A stretch of 15,058 nucleotides of DNA, taken from JBBITW01 sp037440525. GTDB lineage: Bacteria > Desulfobacterota > BSN033 > UBA1163. A program made the position numbers and the translations under genes. Under the pieces are notes generated by a model. The model saw nothing but the letters and a program-made list of their open reading frames with translations. It ran no database searches and was not told where the DNA came from. This document shows, in pieces, positions 1-8,456 of this stretch; position 1 is the stretch's first letter; the number at the start of each line of letters is the position of its first letter. The DNA is taken from the NCBI GenBank assembly GCA_037440525.1, contig JBBITW010000086.1:1-15058 (forward strand), written 5' to 3'.

Positions 1-146
1 ATAGATTCCTCGCTTCGCTCGGAATGACAAACATGGCATACACCTCATTGCGACAAAGTCTCCTTTGGGAGAAGGAGTGAGGGGGAATTTATGTATTTTT
101 CAGAGATCTTTATGTTTTTTATGTAAGGTTTCTGAAAAAGTCCTGA
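1..146 (+). repeat. Left copy of an inverted end repeat
   Basis: The first 40 bases are identical to the reverse complement of 15004-15043. Similarity continues with substitutions and small indels: a shared GACA-A/C-AGTCTC stretch, GAGGGGGAATTTAT, and then a TTTTTCAGA...TCTGAAAAA hairpin near 103-143. The window therefore begins and ends in opposite copies of one dispersed repeat. A related fragment (ACACAGTCTCGTTGTGGGA) lies near 858-877. Either an assembly stopped at repeats, or the repeats truly flank this segment; the sequence cannot tell which. No coding potential is seen. Confidence 0.8.
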
Positions 147-180
147 AGTATTATTTACCATAACATCTACATTATTTATT

Positions 181-295
181 AATGGGAGCATAAAATAAAT
201 GACACCTTGATAAGGGTTCGGCAAGCCACAAGGGCTTGCCCTACGGGAGATTAACGAATCTAAGGCGTAGGGCAAGCCATATTTGGTTTCATTAT
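181..295 (+). repeat. Dispersed repeat A, copy 1 (GGCAAGCC hairpin)
   Basis: It is a direct repeat of 731-845. Both copies open with AATGGGAG-C/T-ATAAAATAAATG, continue with GGGTTCGGCAAGCC and end GTATTTGGTTTCATT or nearly so. The middle contains GGCAAGCC and GGGCTTGCC/GTAGGGCAAGCC segments in both orientations, which can form a stem. The two copies differ by several substitutions and by rearrangement inside the hairpin. It looks like an intergenic palindromic repeat (REP/MITE-like) with no coding capacity. Confidence 0.75.
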
Positions 296-296
296 A

Positions 297-536
297 AGTT
301 TTTCAGAGCTCCCTATGTGAGAGCTCTGAAAAAGTCTGGAATTGACTGGGGAGGCAGGGTTCCAAACCCTTCGAATGCGGACATTAAGAAGTTAAATTGT
401 TTACAATCGCTTCAAAGAAAATCAAGCATTTTCAGGGTATTAATCATTAGTGCTAAACTATTAGAGGTATCCGCTCGAAGGCTTTTCCACCCCACCTCCC
501 CAGTCTATAAGACTCTTTCTAAATACTTTTTCAGAG
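297..536 (+). repeat. Dispersed repeat B, copy 1
   Basis: It matches 1291-1540 in direct orientation over more than 200 bp. It starts with a hairpin (TTTTTCAGAGCTC...GAGCTCTGAAAAA) and has a core at 344-508 whose two ends are mutually complementary. The left end reads GACTGGGGAGGCAGGG...CCCTTCGAATGCGGAC. The right end is its imperfect reverse complement, read as ATCCGCTCGAAGG...CCACCTCCCCAGTC. It closes with CTAAATACTTTTTCAGAG. It resembles a non-autonomous mobile element or a structured-RNA repeat; no transposase is nearby. Confidence 0.8.
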
Positions 537-730
537 GTGAAGGGGATTTTAGGTAAGGTAAGTGGGAGGGAAAAATTAAACTTTATGGATCATCTTTAAA
601 AAACTTCCTAAGATAATAGTGATTTAAGGGTCGAGGATTCAAGGGGAATGCTTAAAAAATATTGGAATTTCTTTGTAACCTAAAGCTTCAAGCCCCCTTG
701 TAATTTCTCTATAGTTCATTGCTCTGCAAT

Positions 731-845
731 AATGGGAGTATAAAATAAATGGCATCTTGATGAGGGTTCGGCAAGCCTACGAGAAATTAAATGAATCACA
801 AACGTAGGGCAAGGGCTTGTCCCTTGCCGTATTTGGTTTCATTTC
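731..845 (+). repeat. Dispersed repeat A, copy 2
   Basis: Second copy of the 181-295 repeat, in the same orientation. Its ends are well conserved, while the hairpin centre is rearranged (CGTAGGGCAAGGGCTTGTCCCTTGCCG instead of the simpler stem of copy 1, shown here in joined short pieces: CGTAGGGCAA, GGGCTTG, TCCCTTGCCG). The divergent centre between conserved ends fits turnover of palindromic repeats. Confidence 0.75.
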
Positions 846-920
846 TTATGTAGAATTACGACACAGTCTCGTTGTGGGAAGTCAATAAGACAAGACCATG
901 GAGGAAGGTAAGGATGATAA

Positions 921-1080
921 CTGTAATCTAAATTGAGTGATTCTATATTGTCATTGCGAGGCAAAGCCGAAGCCTTGTCCCGAGTGAAACGAGGGAATTA
1001 TATTTGAGATTGCCACGCAATGACTGATCCGCCTTTGGCGGAAAGGCTTTTTATAAAAAATCGCTCAATTTAGGTTACAA
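921..1080 (+). repeat. MITE-like element E, copy 1
   Basis: About 160 bp bounded by terminal inverted repeats: the left end reads TGTAATCTAAATTGAG and the right end, reverse-complemented, reads TGTAACCTAAATTGAG. Inside are TCATTGCGAGGC and GCCACGCAATGA blocks in opposite orientations and a CCGCCTTTGGCGG palindrome. An inverted second copy is at about 8287-8456. The length, inverted ends and absence of coding sequence fit a non-autonomous transposable element or palindromic intergenic repeat. Confidence 0.75.
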
Positions 1081-1290
1081 TATAAACTCAAATGTTCATA
1101 ATATTTCTTACTTGATGTGGCCTTTGGGTTCTCAAAATGGGTGAGAAGGATGGTCAATTTTCCTGCTTTCCTGAATAGAAGTTTTTGAAAAGAATTTCTA
1201 AATTTAGGTTATAATTATTTGGCCGAACTAAAAATTGCCAAATATCCTCTAAATAGAGACTTCTGAAGAAGTATTAAAAACGAATTTTTA

Positions 1291-1542
1291 GACTTTTTCA
1301 GAGCTCATAAAGAGAGACTAATGAAAAAGTCCTGATTTGATTGGGGAGGTAGGGTTTCAAACCCTTCGAATGCGGACATTAAGAAGTTAAATTGCTAACA
1401 ATCGTTTAAGAGAAAAACCAAGCATTTTCAGGGTATTAATAATAAGTGCTAAATTTTTAAAGGTATCCGCTCGAAGGCTTTTCCACCCCACCTCCCCAGT
1501 CTATAAAACATATTTTAAATACTTTTTCAGAGCTCATAAAGA
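1291..1542 (+). repeat. Dispersed repeat B, copy 2, with direct flanking repeats
   Basis: Second copy of repeat B (see 297-536). The core shares long identical tracts with copy 1, for example the segment around GCTCGAAGGCTTTTCCACC. A 22-bp sequence beginning ACTTTTTCAGAGC and ending TCATAAAGA is present identically at 1292-1313 and 1521-1542, on either side of the core. It may be a target-site duplication, or simply the element's own conserved ends. The right end lies 18 bases before the TTGACA of the downstream promoter. Confidence 0.8.
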
Positions 1543-1548
1543 TTTTTG

Positions 1549-1577
1549 TTGACAAAGATATTAAAATTAGTTAACCC
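1549..1577 (+). promoter_or_regulatory. Possible promoter for the GAF/HD-GYP gene
   Basis: A perfect -35 hexamer, TTGACA (1549-1554), lies about 45 bases before the start codon, just after the end of repeat B copy 2. The -10 is unclear: at 17 bases the hexamer is TAACCC, and nothing close to TATAAT is within usual spacing. The placement matches two other promoters in this window that also follow a repeat-B end. Confidence 0.35.
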
Positions 1578-1598
1578 ATCTTTAATGGAGGGGAAAAT

Positions 1599-2729
1599 AT
1601 GAATGAGGGAGTGAACGATTTAAATCAATGGATGTCGAAGCTAAAAAAGATTGAGCAGAGGGTTGAACGGCTTGCACTCCTTTCCCAATTGGGTCAGATT
1701 CTAAATTCTACATTAGACCATAAAGAAGTAAGAAGAAGGGCAATGGAGGCTGCAACCAAACTGATGGAGGCAGAGGTTGGATCCCTTCTCCTTGTGGACG
1801 AAGAAAAGAGAAATCTCTATTTTGAGGTGGCACTCGGGGATAAAGAAGAAGCTATTAAGACAATTACTCTCAACATTGGGGAGGGGATTGCAGGGTGGGT
1901 TGCAAAAGAAGGGAGGCCGCTGATTGTCAATGATCCGCAGAAGGATATAAGGTTTTTTAAGGAAGCGGATGAGAAGACAAAATTTAAAACCCGAAACCTT
2001 ATCTGCGTTCCAGTCAAAGTAAAGGAGAATGTCATAGGGGTTCTGGAGGCAATCAATAAGCAGAGAGGTGAGGATTTTAATGATGAAGATCTTTCCTTAT
2101 TTATCTCCCTGGCTGATCAGGTTGCCATTGCACTCGATAATGCTCGACTCTATCAACAGTTGGAGGAGATGTTTTTTCAAACAGCAGAATCCCTTGCCGA
2201 TGCCATTGAAAAAAGGGATCCTTATACTGGAGGCCATACCCAGAGGGTTACTTCTTATAGCTTGGCTACAGCCAAATTTCTTAGATTGAGCCCTATGGAG
2301 ATGAAATGGTTAAGGATTGCCTCTGTGCTACACGATATTGGAAAGATAGGGATTGAGGATCATATCCTGAGAAAACCGGATCGCCTAAGCCCTGAAGAAT
2401 TTAATATTATCAAAAGCCATACAAAAATGGGAGCAGAGATTGTAGAACATGTTCGTCAGCTTAAAGAAATTGTTCCCGGGGTTAAGTATCACCATGAGCA
2501 GATAGATGGGAAAGGTTATCCTGATGGTTTGAGAGGTGATGATATCCCTTTGATTGCAAAGATTGTGGCAGTTGCTGATACATATGATGCCATGACAACG
2601 GACCGCCCGTATAGGAAAGCCTTGAGCAGAGAGGTGGCAATCACAGAACTCAAAAGATCTTCAGGGACACAATTAGACAGAGAGGTCGTTGAGGCCTTTT
2701 TAAAGGCATTTGAGATGAAAGAAATCTGA
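1599..2729 (+). CDS. GAF domain / HD-GYP cyclic di-GMP phosphodiesterase
   Basis: A soluble 376-aa protein. A short N-terminal helix leads into a GAF sensor domain (about 30-180), and an HD-GYP phosphodiesterase domain (about 190-375) follows. The HD pair is His245-Asp246 in LHDIGKIGI, and the signature HHEQIDGKGYP lies at 298-308, so metal-binding and GYP residues all look intact. By family knowledge it hydrolyses cyclic di-GMP and would lower this messenger in answer to a ligand or redox signal sensed by GAF. No REC domain, signal peptide or membrane segment is seen, so the input is probably cytoplasmic. The ATG follows a good GGAGGGG site at 5 bases. The next gene is 95 bases away and need not be co-transcribed. 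Confidence 0.92.
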   Translation: MNEGVNDLNQWMSKLKKIEQRVERLALLSQLGQILNSTLDHKEVRRRAMEAATKLMEAEVGSLLLVDEEKRNLYFEVALGDKEEAIKTITLNIGEGIAGWVAKEGRPLIVNDPQKDIRFFKEADEKTKFKTRNLICVPVKVKENVIGVLEAINKQRGEDFNDEDLSLFISLADQVAIALDNARLYQQLEEMFFQTAESLADAIEKRDPYTGGHTQRVTSYSLATAKFLRLSPMEMKWLRIASVLHDIGKIGIEDHILRKPDRLSPEEFNIIKSHTKMGAEIVEHVRQLKEIVPGVKYHHEQIDGKGYPDGLRGDDIPLIAKIVAVADTYDAMTTDRPYRKALSREVAITELKRSSGTQLDREVVEAFLKAFEMKEI

Positions 2730-2824
2730 ATAAAAATATAAGACCTAAAATCTTTACCTTTATCAAGAAGTTTCGATCTTATTAATAATCTTTGGGCAAT
2801 TTTACTAATAAGGGCGTAAATGGT

Positions 2825-5204
2825 ATGTCCATTGAGGAGATCGTCAAGTCCTGGAGGCGATCGAGTAATATCTCACCCTGCATCACTGATTTTAGGGTAT
2901 TTAATAAAAAAGAGGGAGAGTATAAACCCTTTCCAGAATTTATTAATCCAATTCTAAGAGAGGCATTAAGAAGCTTAGGTATCGATCGTCTCTATCTTCA
3001 TCAAGCTCAAGCCATTGAACTGATTGAAGGGGGACGAAATGTTGTCATTGTTACTCCCACTGCCTCGGGAAAGACCATTTGCTACAATCTCCCTGTATTA
3101 AATAAGAAACTTCAAACACCTTCTTCAAAGGCATTTTATATATTTCCTACAAAGGCACTTTCACAGGATCAGATGTTTGAACTACAGAAACTTATTAAGC
3201 TCATTGGAAGACCTATAAAGACCTATACCTATGATGGGGATACTCCACAGGATGCTCGCCAGGCTATACGCAATCAGGGAGATATTGTAATTACAAACCC
3301 TGAGATGCTTCATACGGGGATCCTTCCTCACCATACGAAATGGATAAACTTCTTTCAAAACCTTAAATTTATAGTGATAGATGAACTCCATACCTATCGT
3401 GGGGTTTTTGGTTCCCATATGACCAATGTCCTCAGGAGACTGAATAGAATATGTAACTTCTATGGATCTAACCCACAATTCATATGTTGTTCAGCCACCA
3501 TTGCCANNNNNNNNNNNNNNNNNNNNNNNGAGACTTATTGAGAGGGAGGTGAGCCTGATAGACAGAAGTGGTGCACCCTCTTCAGAGAAGATCTTTATCT
3601 TCTATAATCCTCCCATTATCAATAAAGAATTGGGGATACGGGGAAGCCACATCCATGCAGCGAGAAAACTGGCCTCCCCATTTATACAGAATGAGATACA
3701 GACGATTCTCTTTGCAACCAGCCGCCTTAATGTGGAGATTTTAGCAAAGTACCTTAAGGACCGTTTTGAAAAGAGGTTAGAGGATCGTGGGAAGATTCGA
3801 GCGTATCGGGGAGGATACCTTCCAGAGGTTCGAAGAGAGATTGAGAAGGGATTGAGGGAGAGAGAGATTAAGGCGGTTGTTTCCACAAACGCCCTTGAAC
3901 TCGGGATCGATATCGGAGATTTAGAGGTTTGTTTAATAGTTGGCTACCCTGGTTCGATTGCGAGCACCTATCAGCAAGCAGGACGTGTTGGAAGGAGGGA
4001 GGGGAAATCGATGGCTATCCTTATCGCTCGAAGCCAGCCCCTGGATCAATTCATCATTGAAAATCCTGATTACTTTTTTGGTCAGACTCCTGAACATGGA
4101 TTGATCAACCCTGATAATCTTCTTATCCTTATCAGCCATATTCAATGTGCCGCTTTTGAACTCCCATTTAGAGATGGAGAAAAGTTTGGGAAAGAAGACC
4201 TTAATCAGATTTTAAAATATCTTGAAGAGAATGGGACCCTTCATCATGTTGGAGGATATTGGCACTGGACAAAGGACGCCTATCCAGCAGAGAAGATAAG
4301 TCTTCGCTCAACATCAGAAGAGAATTTTGTAGTCATTGATACCACTAAGCGTAAGGAGGAGGTAATCGCCGAGGTAGATTTTATCAGCGCACATACTACA
4401 CTTTATGAAGGTGCTGTCTATATCTGTGAATCAGAGCTCTATACAGTTGAGAAACTTGATTATATCAACAGAAGGGCTTATGTGAAAAAGACCCATGGAG
4501 ATTATTATACTGATGCAATGGATTATACAGACGTTTCAATCTTAGAGGGATTTGAGAGAAAGGATCAAAAGGATATAATTTATGAGCATGGTGAGGTCAG
4601 GGTTTCTACTCGCATTGTGGGATACAAAAAGATTAAATTTTATACACTTGAAAATTTGGGTTATGGAAAGATTGAGCTCCCGGATTTAGAGTTTCACACA
4701 ACCTCCTACTGGTTAACCTTCAGGGAGGGTTTGATAAAGAGGCTTCCATATAATCGCCTTGATATAATTGATGGAATTCTGGGTCTTGGTTATGCTTTTC
4801 ATTCAATGGGGGCCCTTCACCTTATGTGTGATCCTCATGATATCAATCGTTGTGTTGGAGATCGGGGGGCAAAGTGGTTTATCCGGCTCTCGAGAGATTC
4901 AAGGGGTATATATTCCTCTTTCAATTCTCAAGATAAGATCCCTGAGGATAAGATAGGTCTTTTTGAGCCCACCCTCTTCATCTATGATAATTATCCAGGA
5001 GGAATGGGTTTCAGCCATCAACTCTTTGATGACACTCCAAAACTTCTTGAAAAGACAATGAAACTTATATCGAGGTGTGGATGTCTCTATGGTTGTCCAT
5101 CATGCGTTGGACCAACCAAAGAAATCAGTGAGAAATCAAAAGAAGTGGCATTGGCATTGTTGGGAGAAATACTAAACGATGGATCTCAGAGAACGTTTAA
5201 ATAG
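2825..5204 (+). CDS. mrfA: MrfA/YprA-type DEAD/DEAH-box helicase with C-terminal DUF1998 (interrupted by an N gap)
   Basis: A superfamily 2 helicase. Walker A is TPTASGKT (77-84), the DELH box is 186-189 and SAT is 223-225. After the gap come the second RecA-like domain with motif VI (QQAGRVGRR) and a DUF1998-type tail ending in a four-cysteine cluster (CGCLYGCPSC, about 5078-5107). The total of about 790 aa is close to the roughly 750 aa of Bacillus MrfA. That protein works with the nuclease MrfB in repair of mitomycin C damage outside UvrABC. The 23-N run changes the reading frame. Protein similarity crosses it smoothly, with about seven residues missing (family pattern SATIANPxExAExL), so I treat the gap length as wrong and the gene as intact. 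I chose ATG 2825 over TTG 2792, which has no ribosome site. It overlaps mrfB by 26 bases. Confidence 0.88.
3507..3529. other. Assembly gap (23 N) inside mrfA
   Basis: Twenty-three unknown bases separate the SAT motif from the next helicase block. There are 25 bases between the last whole codon of the first frame and the first whole codon of the second, which is not a multiple of three. The family alignment expects about 21, so the stated size is probably an estimate. Confidence 0.9.
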
Positions 5205-6471
5205 GTTTGTTTCTTTATATAAGTCAATTTCAGAAGAGTCATCCGACCTCAAGAATGAGAAGGTGAGGGAATTAAGGGAGCGATTGGATCGCCTCTTAGA
5301 ACCTAAAAAATTTTTTCAGAAGAAAGAGATTTTTCCCATTGAGAAACTGATCAATGGAGAGATTGTCTCTACTTTGTGGGGGGAAACATTTCGGAGAAAG
5401 GAACATTTCTCCCCTGAATTTAGATTTGGGGAGATGACGCTTTCCGAGATTTTAAACATTCCAACATATCCCGCCCATCTACTGATGAAAGACGAGAGGC
5501 TTAAGGAACTGGATTTAAAAAAGGCCCTATTTCTTGATACTGAGACAACAGGGCTCTCAGGGGGCACAGGAACTTTGGCCTTTTTGATTGGATTGGGATA
5601 TTTTAAGGAGGATGGGTTTCTGGTTGAGCAATTTTTTATGAGGGATCATTCTGAGGAGAGGGCTTCTCTTTCTCTGGTCAATGAGATAATCGAATCATTT
5701 CAGTTTTTGGTTACATTCAACGGAAGACATTATGATATACCACTTCTCGAGACCCGATTCATACTCTCAAGAATTAGTTCCAAAATTAAGGAGATGCCAA
5801 ATCTGGATCTTCTATATCCATCGAGGAGGATCTGGAAAGGAGCTTATGAGAACTGCCGTCTTATTACACTCGAATCACAACTCCTGGGTATAGAGAGGGT
5901 GGACGATGTTCCCTCGGAGTGGATTCCCTCCCTCTATTTCGAATATATCAAGACAGGAGATGGAAGAAAGATCAGTAAGGTTTTTTATCATAACCAGATG
6001 GATATCCTATCAATGGTAGCTTTGTCAGGGAGGATCCACCTCATCTATCATGATCCATATGCTGCAAGACCGAGAAGGGGAGTGGAACATTTCTCCCTCG
6101 GGAGACTATTCTGGGATCATGGTGAACCTAAGAAGGCTATACCATGTTTTGAACTTGCCCTAAAACGGTGCGACGATGAGCTGACCTGGGAGGCAATGAA
6201 ATGGCTTTCAATGGCCTTAAAAAAGATAGGTCAGAGTGAGAGGGCACGCCTGTTATGGGAAGAGATGGTGGATTGGCCATTTATGAAGGATAGCTTTCCA
6301 TACGTCGAATTGGCAAAATATTATGAGCATAAGGTCAAAGACTGTAATAAGGCAATTTACTATATAGATAGGGCATTGGAGATGGCTTATCTATATCAAC
6401 CAAAAGAGATAGAACTTCTCCTTTATAGAAAAAGAAGATTGGAGAAAAAGGTTTTAAGTGAAATTAAATGA
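5179..6471 (+). CDS. mrfB: MrfB/YprB-type DEDD exonuclease with C-terminal TPR-like region
   Basis: A 430-aa protein with an RNase H-like DEDD exonuclease core: Asp120 and Glu122 in FLDTETTG, Asn181 and Asp186 in FNGRHYDIP, and His271/Asp275 in YHNQMDILS. A helical, TPR-like tail (about 300-425) follows, with repeats such as FELALKRCDDELTWEAMKWL. The order helicase then nuclease, with overlapping ends, is the same as yprA-yprB in Bacillus. There MrfB is reported to act with MrfA in removing mitomycin C adducts. The ATG lies within the end of mrfA, so translation is probably coupled. All catalytic acidic residues appear present. Its DNA substrate in this organism is inferred only from the family. 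Confidence 0.88.
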   Translation: MDLRERLNRFVSLYKSISEESSDLKNEKVRELRERLDRLLEPKKFFQKKEIFPIEKLINGEIVSTLWGETFRRKEHFSPEFRFGEMTLSEILNIPTYPAHLLMKDERLKELDLKKALFLDTETTGLSGGTGTLAFLIGLGYFKEDGFLVEQFFMRDHSEERASLSLVNEIIESFQFLVTFNGRHYDIPLLETRFILSRISSKIKEMPNLDLLYPSRRIWKGAYENCRLITLESQLLGIERVDDVPSEWIPSLYFEYIKTGDGRKISKVFYHNQMDILSMVALSGRIHLIYHDPYAARPRRGVEHFSLGRLFWDHGEPKKAIPCFELALKRCDDELTWEAMKWLSMALKKIGQSERARLLWEEMVDWPFMKDSFPYVELAKYYEHKVKDCNKAIYYIDRALEMAYLYQPKEIELLLYRKRRLEKKVLSEIK

Positions 6472-7690
6472 AAGACTTAGATGGCTGATATGGATTTGCC
6501 TGGCTGAAATTGTTTCTATGTTGGTCTTTTCCAATTATTCTGCCCTCCTCCCTCTCCTTCAGAAGGAGTGGTCTATGACCAATAGCCAGGCAGGTTGGGT
6601 ATATTCTTCTTATCAAATCGGTTATCTTCTCTCTGTTATTTTTCTTACATCACTGACAGATTATACAAAACCTAAATATATATATGTCCTAACAACCTTC
6701 TGGGCCGGGATTTCAGGAATCATATTTTCAATTTTTGCAGATGGATTTCGATCCGCATTAATCATGAGGACACTGATGGGAATCGGACTTGCAGGGACTT
6801 ACATGCCAGGGCTTAGAATGGTATCTGAGAAATTTCCATCAGAGGAAAGGGGGATGGCCATAGGCATCTATGTTGGGATATTCTCCTTAGGTGTTTCGCT
6901 TTCTCTATTTTTAACTGCTTTGCTAAACTCTATATTATCATGGAGATGGGCCTTTTTCCTTACATCTCTTGGGCCGATCGGAGGAGGTATTATCGCTTAT
7001 TTTAAATTGGGAGAGGTCTCAAGAAAGGCATTAGAAATGGGCAAGGGTTTTCATTTTAGAGAAATTATATTTAACAGACCTGCCATGAGGATGATAGGGG
7101 GATATGTTGCTCATATGTGGGAGATGTTTGGGATGAGGGGCTGGATTGTTGCCTTCCTTACAGCCAGTTTAATTACGGCAAAATACGATTTTCAAAAGGC
7201 GGTTAATGTGAGCGCAGTCCTTGGTGGAGTGGTAATCTTGGTAGGGGCATTCTCCAATGCAATGGGTGGCGCTCTCTCTGACCGATATGGAAGGGCAAAT
7301 ACAATTAGAGTAGCAATGTTTTGCAGTGGTTTTCTCTCTATGATATTTGGCTGGACAAGGACTTCTCCCTTATGGTTAATTTTTATCCTGGCCATTCTCT
7401 ATGGGTTTATGGTTACTGGAGATTCCTCGGTCCTCTCAACTGGTATAACAGAATTGGTGCCCCCGGCCATTTTGGGAAGAACAATGGCACTTCAATCACT
7501 CTTAGGATTTGGAGCAGCTTCCCTATCTCCAATTCTTTTTGGATACATACTGGATCTAACAAATCCTACAGATGCCTTACATAGATATGGATACTTTCCA
7601 AATTGGGGCTGGGCATTTATGTTATTGGGGATTGGTGGACTTATGGGGCCTCTTATCATCTGGAAATTGGAAAAAAGATCTAATTCATAA
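6458..7690 (+). CDS. Major facilitator superfamily transporter
   Basis: A 410-aa integral membrane protein with about twelve hydrophobic helices in two halves. The second half carries the cytoplasmic loop motif GGALSDRYGRA (about 265-275), the MFS motif-A type signature. The first-half loop is weaker (LTDYTKPK). The helix pattern RTLMGIGLAGTYMPG resembles small-solute or anion transporters such as the CynX/NarK groups, but the substrate cannot be read from the sequence. The start is GTG 6458, overlapping mrfB by 14 bases and preceded by AAAAAGG; the nearby ATG at 6468 is out of frame. It is probably co-transcribed with mrfAB. A drug- or metabolite-efflux role beside a crosslink-repair pair is tempting but unproved. 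Confidence 0.85.
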   Translation: MKLNERLRWLIWICLAEIVSMLVFSNYSALLPLLQKEWSMTNSQAGWVYSSYQIGYLLSVIFLTSLTDYTKPKYIYVLTTFWAGISGIIFSIFADGFRSALIMRTLMGIGLAGTYMPGLRMVSEKFPSEERGMAIGIYVGIFSLGVSLSLFLTALLNSILSWRWAFFLTSLGPIGGGIIAYFKLGEVSRKALEMGKGFHFREIIFNRPAMRMIGGYVAHMWEMFGMRGWIVAFLTASLITAKYDFQKAVNVSAVLGGVVILVGAFSNAMGGALSDRYGRANTIRVAMFCSGFLSMIFGWTRTSPLWLIFILAILYGFMVTGDSSVLSTGITELVPPAILGRTMALQSLLGFGAASLSPILFGYILDLTNPTDALHRYGYFPNWGWAFMLLGIGGLMGPLIIWKLEKRSNS

Positions 7691-7897
7691 GAATTGTCTT
7701 TTTGGTTTTGAAGGATAAATCAAGTCATTTGAAATTATTTTTTCTCAGAACTCTCAATATGCCTTTTTATACATCTTAGAAAAAGAGGGAGAAAAGGGAG
7801 ATTTAAAAGGCTAATTTTAATATGTCCATTTATTCATTTTCAGAAATGGTATAAAAATATCAAATAATTGCTGATTTTACATGTCTCTTTTTTCCTA

Positions 7898-7926
7898 TTG
7901 ACAGTAGACATCAGGATTTTTATTAT
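7898..7926 (+). promoter_or_regulatory. Sigma70-type promoter of the FmdB-like gene
   Basis: TTGACA (7898-7903), a 17-base spacer and TATTAT (7921-7926; 5 of 6 to consensus) lie about 95 bases before the zinc-ribbon start codon. The preceding 200 bases after the transporter gene are AT-rich with no recognised feature. Confidence 0.7.
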
Positions 7927-8019
7927 ATATATTATCGTGGAAGGTTTTCCTTTATTTAAAGAAAGGATTCGAGTTTTAGATAAATGGATAAGATTTAATA
8001 GTGAAAGGAGGGAGAATGG

Positions 8020-8184
8020 ATGCCCACTTATGAGTATCTTTGCCAGAAGTGTAATAAAAGGTTTACTGTCATTCTGAGCATTAAAGATCATGATGAGGGG
8101 AAGGCAAAGTGCCCAAAATGTGGAGGGAAAAAGTTAGATCAACTTATTACCCCTTTCCAAACCAAAACATCGAGGAAAAGTTAA
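8020..8184 (+). CDS. FmdB-family zinc-ribbon protein
   Basis: A 54-aa protein opening with MPTYEYLCQKC, the hallmark of the FmdB regulatory protein family. It has two CxxC knuckles (Cys8/Cys11 and CPKC at 31-34) that should bind one zinc. The tail is basic (KTSRKS). Family members are usually 60-110 aa; this one is near the short end but complete. The ATG at 8020 has AGGAGGG about 7-9 bases upstream; the earlier ATG at 8016 runs into a stop after five codons. It stands alone between its own promoter and a terminator-like hairpin. The molecular function of the family is not settled; the name comes from a supposed regulator of formamidase or amidase genes. Confidence 0.85.
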   Translation: MPTYEYLCQKCNKRFTVILSIKDHDEGKAKCPKCGGKKLDQLITPFQTKTSRKS

Positions 8185-8201
8185 ATTAAATCTCTCCTTA
8201 A

Positions 8202-8234
8202 GAGAGAAGCAGGGAATTAGGCCCTGCTTCTCTC
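8202..8234 (+). terminator. Strong hairpin after the FmdB-like gene
   Basis: A perfect 13-bp stem (GAGAGAAGCAGGG with CCCTGCTTCTCTC) and a 7-base loop start 17 bases after the stop codon. The run after it is only moderately T-rich (TTAATTATTTCC), so it is a plausible but not textbook intrinsic terminator. It lies between convergent genes and could serve both strands. Confidence 0.55.
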
Positions 8235-8286
8235 AGGCCTTAATTATTTCCTATACGCCTCAACCAATATGAATTTTATATTATAT

Positions 8287-8456
8287 TTAAATTGAGCGAT
8301 TTTTTACTAAAAGCCTTTCCGCCAAAGGCGGATCCGCTTTGGGCGGATATTTATAAGTCATTGCGAGCCCACAGGGCGTGGTAATCTCATATAAAATCGA
8401 GATTGTTTCGGTTTCGCCTCGCAATGACAATCTGGAATCGCTCAATTTAGATTATA
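8287..8456 (-). repeat. MITE-like element E, copy 2 (inverted relative to copy 1)
   Basis: Reverse-complement copy of 921-1080, with the same ends (TAAATTGAGCGATT and AATCGCTCAATTTA), the same AAGCCTTTCCGCCAAAGGCGG tract, written here as AAGCCTTTCC plus GCCAAAGGCGG, and the same TCGCAATGACAAT block. It carries an extra palindromic CCGCTTTGGGCGG unit compared with copy 1. Its right end overlaps the last codons of the Fe-S gene on the minus strand. Confidence 0.8.

Larger units (their letters stand above)
1..1598. other. Repeat-rich region without a credible gene
   Basis: Almost 1.6 kb precede the first convincing gene. The region is mostly short dispersed repeats, annotated separately, with AT-rich unique sequence between them (about 545-730, 846-920 and 1081-1290). 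A 106-codon open frame at 236-556 lies over two repeats, lacks a ribosome site and has no recognisable domain, so I do not call it. Solo relics of the MITE end sequence occur near 1200-1215 (AATTTAGGTTATAA) and perhaps 672-683 (TTGTAACCTAAA). No tRNA, rRNA or CRISPR array was recognised. Confidence 0.7.

Noticed and set aside
236..556. 106-codon open frame on the plus strand
   Set aside because: It runs across repeats A and B, has no ribosome site and no recognisable domain. The second repeat-B copy does not keep the same frame as an independent gene.
2792..3541. Two separate helicase genes or a true frameshift in mrfA
   Set aside because: The break coincides with 23 N, and the protein family continues smoothly across it with only about seven residues missing.
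7868..8077. 69-codon frame overlapping the FmdB-like gene
   Set aside because: It overlaps the promoter and the start of a gene with a clear family signature and ribosome site, and has no domain of its own.
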